In this document: piece by piece, positions 1 through 7,489 of the stretch | How positions within the stretch are numbered: position 1 is the first letter of the stretch | How the letters are laid out: every line of letters starts with the position of its first letter | NCBI RefSeq assembly: GCF_044904665.1 | Contig: NZ_JADIKM010000003.1 | Span: 248,001-312,000 of the forward strand | Source of the DNA: Dyella_A ginsengisoli | GTDB taxonomy: Bacteria; Pseudomonadota; Gammaproteobacteria; Xanthomonadales; Rhodanobacteraceae | Length of the DNA stretch: 64,000 nucleotides | Direction: 5' to 3' | Notes under the pieces: model-generated | What the model was told of the DNA's origin: nothing | Seen by the model: the letters and a program-made list of their open reading frames with translations, nothing else | The model's database searches: none | Program-made: the position numbers and the translations under genes

Positions 1-1
1 G

Positions 2-826
2 AACAAGTTCCTGTACTACCTGGCGCCGATGCTGGCGCTGGTGCCGGCGATGGCCGCGTGGTCGGTGATCCCGTTCGGCGAGAAGATGGTGCTGGCCAAC
101 GTCAACGCCGGTTTGCTGTACCTGCTGGCGATGACCTCGCTGGGCGTGTACGGCATCATCCTGGCCGGTTGGGCCTCCAACTCGCGCTACGCCCTGCTCG
201 GTGCGATGCGCTCGGCCGCGCAGGTGATCTCCTACGAACTGGCGATGGGCCTGTGCCTGGTGTGCGTGCTGGTGCTGGCCGGTTCGCTCAACCTGACCGA
301 CATCGTGCATGCGCAGTCCGGTCCGAAGGGCATGGGCGAGTGGTTCATGTGGCCGCTGCTGCCGGTGTTCGTCATCTACTTCATCTCCGGTGTGGCCGAG
401 ACCAACCGCGCGCCGTTCGATGTGGCCGAGGGCGAGTCGGAGATCGTGGCCGGCTTCCACGTGGAGTATTCCGGCTCGGCCTTCGCGATCTTCTTCCTGG
501 CCGAGTACGCGAACATGATCCTGGTGAGCTTCCTCGCCTCGATCCTGTTCATGGGCGGCTGGCTGAGCCCGCTGCAGGGCGTGATCACCGCGGACGTGTC
601 GCCGTGGGTCAACTGGATCTGGAACGGCGGCTTCATCTGGCTGTTCATCAAAGCCTTCATCTTCGCGTTCTTCTTCCTCTGGTTTCGCGCCAGCTTCCCG
701 CGCTACCGCTATGACCAGATCATGCGGCTGGGCTGGAAGGTGTTCATTCCCATCACCATCGTGTGGGTCCTAGTTGCCGGCTGCATGAAGTATTTCGGCT
801 GGGTCACCATCGGCACGGGGGTCTGA
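2..826 (+). CDS. nuoH: NADH-quinone oxidoreductase subunit H (5' truncated by window)
   Basis: This is a membrane subunit of respiratory complex I, next to the quinone-binding chamber and linking the peripheral arm to the proton-pumping membrane arm. The frame is open from base 2, so the N-terminus lies outside the window. The visible part contains several hydrophobic helices and the family's conserved acidic loop, read as ETNRAPFDVAEGESEIVAGF, which faces the quinone site. It ends at 826, 8 bp before nuoI, and is followed in order by nuoI to nuoN, so it is part of the nuo operon. Identification rests on the loop motif and on gene order. Confidence 0.97.
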   Translation, partial: NKFLYYLAPMLALVPAMAAWSVIPFGEKMVLANVNAGLLYLLAMTSLGVYGIILAGWASNSRYALLGAMRSAAQVISYELAMGLCLVCVLVLAGSLNLTDIVHAQSGPKGMGEWFMWPLLPVFVIYFISGVAETNRAPFDVAEGESEIVAGFHVEYSGSAFAIFFLAEYANMILVSFLASILFMGGWLSPLQGVITADVSPWVNWIWNGGFIWLFIKAFIFAFFFLWFRASFPRYRYDQIMRLGWKVFIPITIVWVLVAGCMKYFGWVTIGTGV

Positions 827-834
827 AGAAAGCC

Positions 835-1326
835 ATGTCCCGCATTACCCACTATTTCAAGAGCCTGCTGCTCATCGAGCTCATCAAGGGCATGGGCCTG
901 ACCATGCGTTACATGTTCAAGCCCAAGTACACGATGCGCTACCCGATGGAGCACATCCCCAAGTCGAACCGCTTCCGCGGCCTGCACGCGCTGCGCCGCT
1001 ATCCGAACGGCGAGGAGCGCTGCATCGCTTGCAAGCTGTGCGAAGCGGTGTGCCCGGCGCTGGCGATCACCATCGACTCGGCACCGCGCGCCAGCGACGG
1101 TCAGCGCCGCACCACGCGCTACGACATCGACCTGTTCAAGTGCATCTTCTGCGGCTTCTGCGAGGAGAGCTGCCCGGTCGATTCGATCGTGGAGACCTCC
1201 ATCCACGAGTACCACTTCGAGCAGCGTGGCGAGAACGTGGTGACCAAGCCGCAGCTGCTGGCCATCGGCGACCGCTTCGAGGCCGACATCGCTGCCGCCC
1301 GCGCGCAAGACGCGGCTTACCGCTGA
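835..1326 (+). CDS. nuoI: NADH-quinone oxidoreductase subunit I, 2x[4Fe-4S] ferredoxin
   Basis: This peripheral-arm subunit of complex I carries two [4Fe-4S] clusters that pass electrons toward quinone. The 163-residue product has two Cys-rich motifs, CIACKLCEAVCP (Cys63, 66, 69, 73) and CIFCGFCEESCP (Cys103, 106, 109, 113). Each is CxxCxxCxxxC followed by Pro, the usual 8-Fe ferredoxin arrangement. The start at 835 was chosen because a GAAGAAAG ribosome site lies just upstream, it follows the nuoH stop, and it gives the normal family length; an upstream in-frame start would overlap nuoH. Confidence 0.97.
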   Translation: MSRITHYFKSLLLIELIKGMGLTMRYMFKPKYTMRYPMEHIPKSNRFRGLHALRRYPNGEERCIACKLCEAVCPALAITIDSAPRASDGQRRTTRYDIDLFKCIFCGFCEESCPVDSIVETSIHEYHFEQRGENVVTKPQLLAIGDRFEADIAAARAQDAAYR

Positions 1327-1341
1327 GGGCAGGGGACACTC

Positions 1342-1986
1342 ATGATCAATCCACAGTTGTTCCAGCTCATCTGCTTCTACGCCTTCGCGACCGTGACGGT
1401 GGCCTCGGCGCTGGCCGTGATCACCCTGCGCAACTCGGTGCATGCCGTGCTCGCGCTGGTGCTCACCTTCTTCAGCTCGGCCTGCATCTGGCTGCTGGCC
1501 GAGGCCGAGTTCCTGGCCATTGCGCTGATTGTTGTCTACGTCGGCGCGGTCATGGTGCTGTTCCTGTTCGTGGTGATGATGCTCGACATCGACCAGGAGA
1601 AGATGCGCGAGGGCTTCGTCAAGTTCCTGCCGGTGGGCCTGATCGTGGCGCTGGTGATGCTGGGCGAGATGCTGGCCCTGATCGGCGTGAGGGCGATGCA
1701 CGCCACGGTGCTGGGCGAGAATCCCGCCACCGCGGCAGGCCTCTCCAACACGGCGTGGCTGGGCCACGCGCTGTACACCGATTACCTGCTGCCGTTCGAG
1801 ATCGCCGCGCTGATCCTCACCGTGGGTGTGGTGGCGGCAGTTGCATTGACGCTGCGTCATCGTGGTGGCGTGCGCTACCAGACCGCGAGCCAGCAGGTGG
1901 CCGTGAAGGCGAGCGAGCGCGTTCGTCTGGTCAAGATGGCGGCCGACACGTCCTACGACCAGCCGCCCGCCGAGGAGTCCAAGTGA
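1342..1986 (+). CDS. nuoJ: NADH-quinone oxidoreductase subunit J
   Basis: A membrane-arm subunit of complex I that contributes to the proton channel region. The 214-residue protein has about five hydrophobic helices. It includes the family segment with VVYVGAVMVLFLFVVMML, whose pi-bulge helix is implicated in coupling. An AGGGGAC ribosome site precedes the ATG at 1342. The TGA stop overlaps the nuoK start by one base (TGATG), indicating coupled translation. The charged C-terminal tail (about residues 175-214) is longer than in E. coli NuoJ. Confidence 0.97.
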   Translation: MINPQLFQLICFYAFATVTVASALAVITLRNSVHAVLALVLTFFSSACIWLLAEAEFLAIALIVVYVGAVMVLFLFVVMMLDIDQEKMREGFVKFLPVGLIVALVMLGEMLALIGVRAMHATVLGENPATAAGLSNTAWLGHALYTDYLLPFEIAALILTVGVVAAVALTLRHRGGVRYQTASQQVAVKASERVRLVKMAADTSYDQPPAEESK

Positions 1987-2291
1987 TGCTCACGCTTTCG
2001 CACTACATCGTGCTCGGCGCGGTGCTGTTCTGCATTTCCGTGGCCGGCCTGTTCATCAACCGCAAGAACGTCATCGTGCTGCTGATGGCGATCGAGCTGA
2101 TGCTGCTGGCGGTGAACATGAACTTCGTGGCGTTCTCGCGCTTCCTGGGCGATGTCTCCGGTCAGGTGTTCGTGTTCTTCATTCTCACCGTGGCCGCGGC
2201 GGAATCCGCGATCGGCCTGGCGATCCTGGTGCTGCTGTTCCGCAACCGCAGCACGATCAACGTCGCCGAAATCGACAGCATGAAGGGTTGA
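1986..2291 (+). CDS. nuoK: NADH-quinone oxidoreductase subunit K
   Basis: A small three-helix membrane subunit of complex I (101 residues) homologous to MrpC. Two buried glutamates expected for proton movement are present at about Glu37 (in AIELMLLAVNMNF) and Glu73 (in AAAESAIGLA). The start at 1986 shares its A with the nuoJ stop. Its length matches the family exactly. It sits between nuoJ and nuoL, as in other proteobacterial nuo operons. Confidence 0.97.
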   Translation: MLTLSHYIVLGAVLFCISVAGLFINRKNVIVLLMAIELMLLAVNMNFVAFSRFLGDVSGQVFVFFILTVAAAESAIGLAILVLLFRNRSTINVAEIDSMKG

Positions 2292-2295
2292 TTGG

Positions 2296-4344
2296 ATGGA
2301 ACTCTCGACGGCAATCCTTCTCACTATCCCGCTGGCGCCGCTGGTCGGCTGCCTGCTGGCCGGTTTCTTCGGCAAGTTCATCGGTCGGGCCGGCGCGCAC
2401 AGCGTGACCATCCTGGGCCTGCTGGTGGCCTGCGGACTCTCGTTCTACGTGCTGTACCAGATCACCGCGGGTGGCGCCCCTGTCTACAACCACAATCTCT
2501 ACACCTGGTTCGAGATCGGCAAGTTCAGCGCCAGCGTCGGCTTCCTGGTCGATCGCCTGACCGCGATGATGATGGTAGTGGTGACCTTCGTGTCGCTGCT
2601 GGTGCACGTGTACACCATCGGCTACATGGAGGGTGATCCGGGTTACCAGCGCTTCTTCAGCTACATCTCGCTGTTCACCTTCTCGATGTTGATGCTCGTG
2701 ATGAGCAACAACTTCATGCAGCTTTTCTTCGGCTGGGAGGCGGTGGGCCTGGTGTCGTACCTGCTGATCGGCTTCTGGTACAAGCGGCCGACCGCGATCT
2801 TCGCCAACCTCAAGGCCTTCCTGGTCAACCGCGTGGGCGACTTCGGTTTCCTGCTGGGCATCGCCGCGGTGCTGTATTTCCTCGGCACCATGGACTACGC
2901 CGCCGCGTTCGCCAGTGCGCCGTCTTTGATCGGTCGCACGTTGCAGATTACCCAGAACCACGCCTGGGACGCGGCCACGGTGATCTGCGTGCTGCTGTTC
3001 ATCGGCGCGATGGGCAAGTCGGCCCAGGTGCCGCTGCACGTGTGGCTGCCCGACTCGATGGAAGGTCCGACGCCGATTTCCGCGCTGATTCACGCCGCGA
3101 CCATGGTAACGGCGGGCATCTTCATGGTGGCGCGCATGTCGCCCATCTTCGAGCTGTCCAGTTCGGCGCTGAGTTTCGTGATGGTGATCGGCGCTACCGG
3201 GGCCCTGTTCACCGGGCTGATCGGCATCGTGCAGAACGACATCAAGCGGGTGGTGGCCTACTCGACGCTGTCGCAGCTCGGCTACATGACCGTGGCGCTG
3301 GGCGTGTCGGCCTACTCGGGCGCGGTGTTCCACCTGATGACCCACGCCTTCTTCAAGGCGCTGCTGTTCCTCGGTGCCGGCTCGGTGATCATCGCCATGC
3401 ACCATGAGCAGGACATGCGCTACATGGGTGGCCTGCGCAAGTACATGCCGATCACCTGGATCACCATGTGGATCGGCTCGCTGGCGCTGTGCGGCGTGCC
3501 GTTCTTCGCCGGCTTCTACTCGAAGGACGCGATCATCGAGGCGGTCGGCGAGTCGCATCGCTGGGGCGCCAGCTACGCCTACTTCTGCGTGATGGCCGGT
3601 GCCTTCGTCACCGCGCTGTACACCTTCCGCCAGATGTATCTCACCTTCCACGGCAAGGAGCGCTTCACGGTCGTCGCCCATCACGGGCATGGCCATCACG
3701 ATGCGCACCATGACGACGACCATCACGACGACCACGGTCAGCACGAGCCGGGCGTGCTGGAGCATGCGCCGCACGAGTCGCCGTGGGTGGTGACGCTGCC
3801 GCTGGTGCTGCTGGCGATTCCGTCGCTGCTGGTGGGCTTCTTCACAGTGGGGCCGATGCTTTTCGGTGACTGGTTCGGCCAGGCGATCCACGTGGAAGAG
3901 GCGAACAACGTGCTGGGCGAGCTGGCCGGCGAGTTCCACGGCGCGGCGGCGATGGCGCTGCACGGGTTCACCCAATGGCCGTTCTTCCTGGTGCTGGCAG
4001 CGTTCCTCATCCAGACCTACATCTACCTGTTCAACCCGGCGCTGGCCGGCCGCATCAAGGGCGCGCTGAAGCCGCTGTGGACCGTGCTGGACCGCAAGTA
4101 CTGGGTGGACGACGTGTACTTCGCGGTCTTCGCCCGCGGTGGCGTGAAGCTCGGCCGCCTGTTCTGGAAGGCGGGTGACGCTGCGGTGATCGACGGCGCC
4201 CTGGTCAACGGCTCGGCCGGCCTGGTGCAGAAGATCGCCGCTGCGATGCGCCGCCTGCAGTCGGGCTACCTCTACCACTACGCCTTCGCGATGATTCTCG
4301 GCCTGATCCTGCTGCTCGGCGGGTTCTGGCTGGTCGGGCACTAA
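2296..4344 (+). CDS. nuoL: NADH-quinone oxidoreductase subunit L (antiporter-like) with His-rich loop
   Basis: The distal antiporter-like proton-pumping subunit of complex I, which carries the long lateral helix. At 682 residues it is longer than E. coli NuoL (613). Proton-channel motifs of the MrpA/NuoL family are visible, such as the GWEAVGL segment and the LPDSMEGPTPISALIHAATMV region with its Lys/Glu/His residues. The extra length includes a striking His/Asp-rich stretch at residues 462-483 (3679-3744), made mainly of HH, DD and DH pairs. The start at 2296 is 4 bp after the nuoK stop. Confidence 0.97.
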   Translation: MELSTAILLTIPLAPLVGCLLAGFFGKFIGRAGAHSVTILGLLVACGLSFYVLYQITAGGAPVYNHNLYTWFEIGKFSASVGFLVDRLTAMMMVVVTFVSLLVHVYTIGYMEGDPGYQRFFSYISLFTFSMLMLVMSNNFMQLFFGWEAVGLVSYLLIGFWYKRPTAIFANLKAFLVNRVGDFGFLLGIAAVLYFLGTMDYAAAFASAPSLIGRTLQITQNHAWDAATVICVLLFIGAMGKSAQVPLHVWLPDSMEGPTPISALIHAATMVTAGIFMVARMSPIFELSSSALSFVMVIGATGALFTGLIGIVQNDIKRVVAYSTLSQLGYMTVALGVSAYSGAVFHLMTHAFFKALLFLGAGSVIIAMHHEQDMRYMGGLRKYMPITWITMWIGSLALCGVPFFAGFYSKDAIIEAVGESHRWGASYAYFCVMAGAFVTALYTFRQMYLTFHGKERFTVVAHHGHGHHDAHHDDDHHDDHGQHEPGVLEHAPHESPWVVTLPLVLLAIPSLLVGFFTVGPMLFGDWFGQAIHVEEANNVLGELAGEFHGAAAMALHGFTQWPFFLVLAAFLIQTYIYLFNPALAGRIKGALKPLWTVLDRKYWVDDVYFAVFARGGVKLGRLFWKAGDAAVIDGALVNGSAGLVQKIAAAMRRLQSGYLYHYAFAMILGLILLLGGFWLVGH

Positions 4345-4359
4345 AGGGAATCCAGCTCA

Positions 4360-5868
4360 ATGTTCAATCACCTGCTCAGCCTGTTGATCTGGCTTCCCGT
4401 CGTTGGCGCCGTGCCGGTGCTGCTGGCCGGTTCCGGTCGACCGGGCCTGGCCCGCTGGCTCGCCCTGCTGGTCGCCATCCTCACCTTCGTGGTCAGCCTG
4501 TTCCTGCTGCCGCAGTACAACGCTGCCGATGCGGCCATGCAGCTGGGCGAAAACCATCTGTGGATCGCCTCGCTCGGGGTGCACTACGGCCTGGCGGTGG
4601 ACGGCATCTCGGTGGCGCTGATCCTGCTCACCACCTTCGTCAGCATCCTGGTGATCGTGGGTGCGTGGGAGGTGATCCAGGACAAGCCGCACCAGTACAT
4701 GGCCGCGATGCTGGTGCTCGAAGGCCTGATGATCGGCGTGTTCTGCGCCACCGATGCGCTGCTGTTCTACGTGTTCTTCGAGGCCATGCTGATCCCGATG
4801 TTCATCCTCATCGGTGTCTGGGGTGGTCCGCGGCGCGTCTACGCCACGATCAAGTTCTTCATCTACACCTTCCTCGGTTCGATCTTCATGCTGGTCGGCC
4901 TGATCTACCTGTACCTCAAGGCCGGTACGTTCGACCTGCACACGCTGGCGGCACTGCCGCTGACCATGAAGGAGCAGAGCTGGCTGTTCTTCGCCTTTTT
5001 GCTGGCGTTCGCGGTGAAGGTGCCGATGGTGCCGGTGCACACCTGGCTGCCGGACGCCCACGTGGAGGCGCCGACCGGCGGCTCGGTGGTGCTGGCGGCG
5101 GTGATGCTGAAGATCGGCGGATACGGCTTCCTGCGCTTCTCGCTGCCGATCACGCCGGACGCCGCAGCGCACTTCGCGCCGCTGGTGATCGTGCTGAGCC
5201 TGGTTGCGGTGGTCTACATCGGCTACGTCGCGCTGGTGCAGGACGACATGAAGAAGCTGGTGGCCTACTCGTCGGTGGCCCACATGGGCTTCGTGACGCT
5301 GGGCATCTTCATCGCCTTCATGCTGGTCCGCGACGCCAACAACCTGGATGCGGCCAAGCTGGGCATGCAGGGTGCGATGGTGCAGATGATCTCGCACGGT
5401 TTCGTCTCGGGCGCGATGTTCTCGTGCATCGGCGTGCTGTATGACCGCCTGCACACGCGACAGATCAAGGACTACGGCGGCGTGATCAACGTCATGCCCT
5501 GGTTCGGCTTCTTCTACGTGCTGTTCGCCATGGCCAACTCCGGCCTGCCGGGTACCAGCGGCTTCGTCGGCGAATTCATGGTGGTGCTGGCCAGCTTCTC
5601 GGCCAATCCGTGGATCGCTCTGTTCGCGGCGTTCACCCTGATCATCGGCGCCGCCTACACGCTGTGGATGGTCAAGCGCGTGCTGTGGGGCGACATCACC
5701 AACCCGCACGTGGCGGAAATGAAGGAGATCAACGGACGCGAGACTTTCGTGCTGGTCGCCTTTGCCGCCGCGGTGCTGGCGCTGGGCATCTGGCCGCAGC
5801 CGCTGATCCACCTGATGGACAGCTCGGTGGCGCAGCTGGTCCAGCAGCTGGCCGTACACAAGATCTGA
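4360..5868 (+). CDS. nuoM: NADH-quinone oxidoreductase subunit M (antiporter-like)
   Basis: The second antiporter-like proton-translocating membrane subunit of complex I. The 502-residue protein has about 14 hydrophobic helices. It carries the typical segment KVPMVPVHTWLPDAHVEAPT, with the conserved Lys and His of the half-channels, and FYVFFEAMLIPMF, with the conserved Glu. It lies 15 bp after nuoL and 12 bp before nuoN. Confidence 0.97.
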   Translation: MFNHLLSLLIWLPVVGAVPVLLAGSGRPGLARWLALLVAILTFVVSLFLLPQYNAADAAMQLGENHLWIASLGVHYGLAVDGISVALILLTTFVSILVIVGAWEVIQDKPHQYMAAMLVLEGLMIGVFCATDALLFYVFFEAMLIPMFILIGVWGGPRRVYATIKFFIYTFLGSIFMLVGLIYLYLKAGTFDLHTLAALPLTMKEQSWLFFAFLLAFAVKVPMVPVHTWLPDAHVEAPTGGSVVLAAVMLKIGGYGFLRFSLPITPDAAAHFAPLVIVLSLVAVVYIGYVALVQDDMKKLVAYSSVAHMGFVTLGIFIAFMLVRDANNLDAAKLGMQGAMVQMISHGFVSGAMFSCIGVLYDRLHTRQIKDYGGVINVMPWFGFFYVLFAMANSGLPGTSGFVGEFMVVLASFSANPWIALFAAFTLIIGAAYTLWMVKRVLWGDITNPHVAEMKEINGRETFVLVAFAAAVLALGIWPQPLIHLMDSSVAQLVQQLAVHKI

Positions 5869-5880
5869 TCGGGACCGACC

Positions 5881-7335
5881 ATGCCCACAATGAATGACAT
5901 CCTGATCCTGCTGCCGGAGTTCTACCTGGTGGCGGCCGCGTGCCTTCTGCTTTTGCTCGACGCGTTCATGAAGCCCGAGCAGCGGCCGCTGCTGCACTGG
6001 CTGTCGATCGCCGTGCTCGCGGTCGCCATCTACATGGTGGTGGGCGCGGCGCCGGCGGTGCCGCTCAGCGCCTTCCACGGCATGTTCCTGCGCGACGGCG
6101 TGGCGACCATCCTCAAGGTCTTCGCGCTGCTGACGACGATCCTGGTGTTCGTGTATTCGCGACCCTACCTGCGCGATCGCAAGCTGTTCATCGGCGAGTT
6201 CTACACGCTGATGATCTTCGCCGTGATCGGCGTGATGCTGCTGGTCTCGGCCGGCAGCCTGGTGACGGTTTACCTCGGCCTGGAGCTGCTGTCGCTGTCG
6301 TCCTACGCGCTGGTGGCGCTGAATCGCGACGCGCCGCTGCCGTCCGAGGCGGCGATGAAGTACTTCGTGCTCGGCGCGCTGGCCTCCGGCATGCTGCTGT
6401 ACGGTATGTCGATGGTGTACGGCGCCTCGGGCATGGGCGGCCAGGCTACGCTGGACCTGGCCCAGCTGCAGCACGTGATGGGCTACACCACGGCGCCGAC
6501 GCTGCTGCTGTTCGGCCTGGTGTTCATGGTGGTGGGCATCAGCTTCAAGCTGGGCGTGGCGCCGTTCCACATGTGGATTCCGGACGTCTACCAGGGCGCG
6601 CCGACGCCGATCACCACCTTCATCGCATCGGCTTCGAAGCTGGCCGCGTTCGGCATGGCCTATCGGCTGCTGGCCGGCGGCATGGCGGACGTGGCGCACC
6701 AGTGGCAGCTGATGCTCAGCGTGCTGGCGGTGCTGTCGCTGGCGATCGGCAACCTGGTCGCGATCGTGCAGACCAACCTCAAGCGCATGCTGGCGTACTC
6801 GACCATCTCGCACATGGGCTACCTGCTGCTGGGTCTGGCAGCGGCCGGTCCGGAGGGTTACTCGGCAGCGATGTTCTATGCCATCAGCTACGCGCTGATG
6901 AGCACGGCCTCGTTCGGCGTGATCCTCGCGCTGGCCCGGGCGGGGTTCGAGTGCGAGGAGATCGACGACCTGCGCGGCCTCAACCAGCGCTCGCCGTGGC
7001 TTGCATTCCTGATGCTGCTGGTGATGGTCTCGCTGGCCGGCGTGCCGCCGATGTTCGGCTTCTTCGCCAAGCTGCTGGTGCTGCAGGCGGCGATCCACGC
7101 CGGCATGATGTGGCTGGCGATCGTCGGCGCGGTGTTCGCCATCATCGGCCTGTACTACTACCTGCACGTGGTGAAGGTGATGTACTTCGACAAGCCGGTC
7201 GAAGGTTCCGAGCTGCGCCTGCAAGCCGATGGCTCGGTGCGCGTAGTGCTGTCGCTGAATGCGTTGGGCCTGCTCGTCATCGGCCTGTACTGGGGGCCGC
7301 TGATCGCCTGGTGCCGCAGCGCGTTCGCGGGCTGA
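5881..7335 (+). CDS. nuoN: NADH-quinone oxidoreductase subunit N (antiporter-like)
   Basis: The third antiporter-like proton pump of complex I and the last gene of the nuo operon here. The 484-residue protein carries FKLGVAPFHMWIPDVYQGAP and LGLELLSLSSYALV, the family's channel motifs. An alternative ATG at 5890 would remove three residues and cannot be excluded. No obvious rho-independent terminator follows. The metY promoter begins only 36 bp after the stop. Confidence 0.97.
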   Translation: MPTMNDILILLPEFYLVAAACLLLLLDAFMKPEQRPLLHWLSIAVLAVAIYMVVGAAPAVPLSAFHGMFLRDGVATILKVFALLTTILVFVYSRPYLRDRKLFIGEFYTLMIFAVIGVMLLVSAGSLVTVYLGLELLSLSSYALVALNRDAPLPSEAAMKYFVLGALASGMLLYGMSMVYGASGMGGQATLDLAQLQHVMGYTTAPTLLLFGLVFMVVGISFKLGVAPFHMWIPDVYQGAPTPITTFIASASKLAAFGMAYRLLAGGMADVAHQWQLMLSVLAVLSLAIGNLVAIVQTNLKRMLAYSTISHMGYLLLGLAAAGPEGYSAAMFYAISYALMSTASFGVILALARAGFECEEIDDLRGLNQRSPWLAFLMLLVMVSLAGVPPMFGFFAKLLVLQAAIHAGMMWLAIVGAVFAIIGLYYYLHVVKVMYFDKPVEGSELRLQADGSVRVVLSLNALGLLVIGLYWGPLIAWCRSAFAG

Positions 7336-7370
7336 AGGGCCGATCAGGGGCAAAAAAATCGCGACAAGGC

Positions 7371-7399
7371 TTGCAAGAAACCGGCCATGTCGCTATAGT
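7371..7399 (+). promoter_or_regulatory. Sigma-70 promoter of metY
   Basis: The -35 box TTGCAA (7371-7376) and -10 box TATAGT (7394-7399) are separated by exactly 17 bp. Transcription should start near 7406, about 7 bases before the mature tRNA 5' end. The stretch after the -10 (CTGCGGAC) is GC-rich, as in stringently controlled tRNA/rRNA promoters; that control is inferred. Confidence 0.85.
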
Positions 7400-7412
7400 C
7401 TGCGGACTCTGA

Positions 7413-7489
7413 TGCGGGGTGGAGCAGTCTGGCAGCTCGTCGGGCTCATAACCCGAAGGTCGCAGGTTCGAATCCTGCCCCCGCTACCA
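7413..7489 (+). tRNA. metY: Initiator tRNA-fMet (CAU), 77 nt, CCA encoded
   Basis: The sequence folds as a tRNA with anticodon CAU in loop CTCATAA. The anticodon stem has three consecutive G-C pairs (GGG/CCC), a hallmark of initiators. The first base (U1) faces U72 and cannot form a Watson-Crick pair, which again matches initiators, which need an unpaired 1-72 position. The T-arm is GCAGG-TTCGAAT-CCTGC and CCA is encoded. The length equals that of E. coli tRNA-fMet. In E. coli metY precedes rimP-nusA; here rimP begins 37 kb downstream because a prophage is inserted at the tRNA 3' end. Confidence 0.96.

Noticed and set aside
709..7353. Very long antisense open frames opposite the nuo genes (for example 998 codons at 4357-7353 minus)
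   Set aside because: They mirror the third-base GC of nuoL-nuoN, are rich in His/Arg/Gln/Asp with no domain sense, and lack ribosome sites.
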